A stretch of DNA of 64,000 nt from Sphingomonas sp. Root710 (lineage in GTDB: Bacteria; Pseudomonadota; Alphaproteobacteria; Sphingomonadales; Sphingomonadaceae). Below the pieces are notes generated by a model that was not told the DNA's origin, made no database searches, and saw only the letters and a program-made list of their open reading frames with translations. Location of the stretch: contig NZ_LMIB01000016.1 of the NCBI RefSeq assembly GCF_001429065.1, positions 257,684-321,683 of the forward strand, given 5' to 3'. Below, one piece after another: positions 62,425-64,000 of the stretch (position 1 is its first letter; every line of letters starts with the position of its first letter). Position numbers and translations under genes: made by a program.

Positions 62425-64000
62425 AATCATGCTTCGTGCGTGGCAGAGCGCTGCCACAGCTAAGGCCCTTCGATGGCTTACCGAAATCAAGAGCGATCGG
62501 CATTTTCTTATTAATGCAGCGCCTGGTGCTGGTAAGACGATCTGTGCATCCGTCATCGCAAAGCGTTTGCTTGAGATGGATGAAATCGATCGGGTAATTG
62601 TGATCGCGCCTCGCGCGGAGGTGGTGAAGCAATGGGGGGAGGAGTTCAAGTTCGTTACGGGGCGCCACATGACCAAAGTTACGGGAGCCGACGGCGACGT
62701 TAGCGATTTCGGTTTGGACCTCTGTGCGACCTGGGCTGCGATACAAAGTTTGCAGGATGCCTTCCAGCTAGTTTGCCACCGAAGCCGGACTCTAGTGATC
62801 TGTGATGAGCATCATCATGCGGCGGTTGAGGCAGCGTGGGGTGCAAAGGCCGACGGCGCGTTCCAGGACGCCAAATTTGTCCTCGTCTTAACAGGTACGC
62901 CCATTCGCTCAGATGGCCAGGAAACCGTTTGGTTTGCATTCGATGATGAAGGGAGGATTGATCATCCAGAGCCGGGCACCTTCACGCTCGGCTATGGCGA
63001 GGCTGTCGAGCTCAATTACTGCCGGCCAATAACATTTCACCGCCATGAAGGCCGGTTCTCCGTAAAATTGTCCGAAGGAGAAGAAGTGGCGGTTTCTGGC
63101 ACGCGTTCACCGGAACTGGATCCATCACTAAGAAGAGTAAAAGGCCTTCAGCAGGCGTTGGATTATTATCGTTTGGTCTGCACACCGAAGTACCTACCAG
63201 ACGGGACTACGCCGGATGTAAATTCCTATCAGGGCACGATGCTGGATTGGGGGATCTCAAAGCTCGACGATCTCCGTGAAACCGTGCCTCAGGCGGGAGG
63301 TCTCGTCATAGCACCGAGTATTGGCGTTGCTGAATATATGGCAGAACTCTTGGAAAAGCTGGACGGCGAAAAGCCCATGTTAGTCCATAGCCAAATGCCA
63401 AATGCCGAATCTCGCATCTCCTCATTCAAAAATTCAAATCGCAGATGGATCGTTTCGGTGGCCATGATTTCTGAAGGCGTCGATATCAAACGCCTTCGGT
63501 TGCTGATTTACCTCCCAACCGCGAAGACCGAATTGGCATTTCGACAGGCCATGGGCCGGGTGGTTCGAACGCTTGGTCCAGACGATTATTCTCGCGCCTA
63601 CGTGGTGATGCCCACGCTAAATATTCTTGAGGAGTACGCACGCAGGGTTGAGCGCGAAATGGGCTCTGCGGCATCAAAGCAAGAAACCAAGACAACAAAA
63701 ATTTGCGGGACATGCGGTAGCGAAAATGATCGAGCCGCTATCAATTGTGCTTCATGCGGGGCCGATTTTCCCGCTCGTCGCCAACGGTTTAAGACGTGCG
63801 ACACCTGCGAAGGCCAAAGCCCAGTATCGGCCAAGGAGTGCCAGCACTGTGGCCAATCCTTCAAGGCCGACTATGTAATCACACTAAACGAAGCGCTGAG
63901 AATGGGCGCGATCGTGCGAGGCATGGACCTTGACGAGGACGAAGTTCAGGATGCCGAGAAGAATAAGAAGAAAATTCTTCGGGATCTGCTCGGTAGTGGT
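62417..64000 (+). CDS. SF2 DEAD/DEAH-type helicase with C-terminal zinc ribbons (3' end beyond window)
   Basis: 528 aa readable, open to the last base. Motif I NAAPGAGKT (about 32-40), Ia VIAPRAEVVKQW, motif II DEHHH (near 121), motif III LTGTPIR, then RecA2 with GLVIAPSIG, SVAMISEGVDIKRL and motif VI QAMGRVVR (near 378). After the core come CxxC zinc ribbons (ICGTCGSEN, NCASCG, TCDTCEG, ECQHCG; about 430-482). GTG at 62417 with AGGGAG 6 bp upstream; ATG at 62429 is the alternative. Similar helicases occur in prophage replication and defence clusters. Adjacent to the HNH gene by 8-bp overlap. Confidence 0.88.
   Translation, partial: MSEIMLRAWQSAATAKALRWLTEIKSDRHFLINAAPGAGKTICASVIAKRLLEMDEIDRVIVIAPRAEVVKQWGEEFKFVTGRHMTKVTGADGDVSDFGLDLCATWAAIQSLQDAFQLVCHRSRTLVICDEHHHAAVEAAWGAKADGAFQDAKFVLVLTGTPIRSDGQETVWFAFDDEGRIDHPEPGTFTLGYGEAVELNYCRPITFHRHEGRFSVKLSEGEEVAVSGTRSPELDPSLRRVKGLQQALDYYRLVCTPKYLPDGTTPDVNSYQGTMLDWGISKLDDLRETVPQAGGLVIAPSIGVAEYMAELLEKLDGEKPMLVHSQMPNAESRISSFKNSNRRWIVSVAMISEGVDIKRLRLLIYLPTAKTELAFRQAMGRVVRTLGPDDYSRAYVVMPTLNILEEYARRVEREMGSAASKQETKTTKICGTCGSENDRAAINCASCGADFPARRQRFKTCDTCEGQSPVSAKECQHCGQSFKADYVITLNEALRMGAIVRGMDLDEDEVQDAEKNKKKILRDLLGSG

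Overview
This window looks like origin-proximal chromosome of a GC-rich alphaproteobacterium, most likely a sphingomonad (Sphingomonas/Rhizorhabdus type). The evidence is the gene order parB-parA-rsmG-mnmG-mnmE ... rho-hemJ-hemE // ppsR-maf-aroE-coaE-dnaQ, the presence of families common in sphingomonads (DUF6489, DUF3297, MmcB, PEP-CTERM choice-of-anchor A) and the strong GC codon bias. No rRNA, tRNA or CRISPR was seen. All functional calls rest on reading motifs, lengths and context; no database search was run.

Region 1 (0-14 kb) is the leftward replichore side of the origin. It holds the partition operon parB/parA with three perfect parS sites (2276, 3784, 4227), the tRNA-modification genes mnmG/mnmE and rsmG. 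A rightward, translationally coupled operon ogt-dienelactone hydrolase-quinone reductase-YkvA follows, then a PEP-CTERM secreted protein, a TerC-type membrane protein, rho, hemJ and hemE. The 13.69-13.99 kb gap upstream of hemE carries DnaA boxes and an A/T-rich stretch and is the predicted chromosomal oriC.

Region 2 (14-34 kb) runs rightward from the origin: ppsR, maf, aroE, coaE, dnaQ, hpf, ptsN and small housekeeping genes. After these come SCO1, a YgjP-like metalloprotease flanked by inverted copies of a repeat, PBP1A, msrB, an hsp20 gene with a probable RpoH promoter and leader structure, a LysR/pirin/WrbA redox locus, and an SRPBCC protein with a signal peptide.

Region 3 (34-59 kb) contains gyrB, an unusual AMP-forming ligase-like gene, recF, maeB, mutS, glnD, a Na+/H+ antiporter and infC. 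Between mutS and glnD lies about 7 kb of accessory genes: a beta-barrel, a MocR regulator beside DUF983, zinc-ribbon proteins, and a His-rich peptide next to a TonB receptor. infC appears to use an ATA start placed correctly behind its Shine-Dalgarno sequence.

Region 4 (59-64 kb) holds an RTX repeat protein and a bitopic hypothetical. From about 61.5 kb the composition shifts abruptly to A/T-richer sequence with four tightly packed genes: an unknown protein, a winged-helix protein, an HNH nuclease and an SF2 helicase with C-terminal zinc ribbons that is cut by the window end. This looks like the edge of a prophage or other acquired island and is the best candidate for an undescribed system.

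Scattered through the core are at least three families of short palindromic, MITE/REP-like elements. One is about 130 bp long with compensatory base changes in its arms, mostly placed behind genes.
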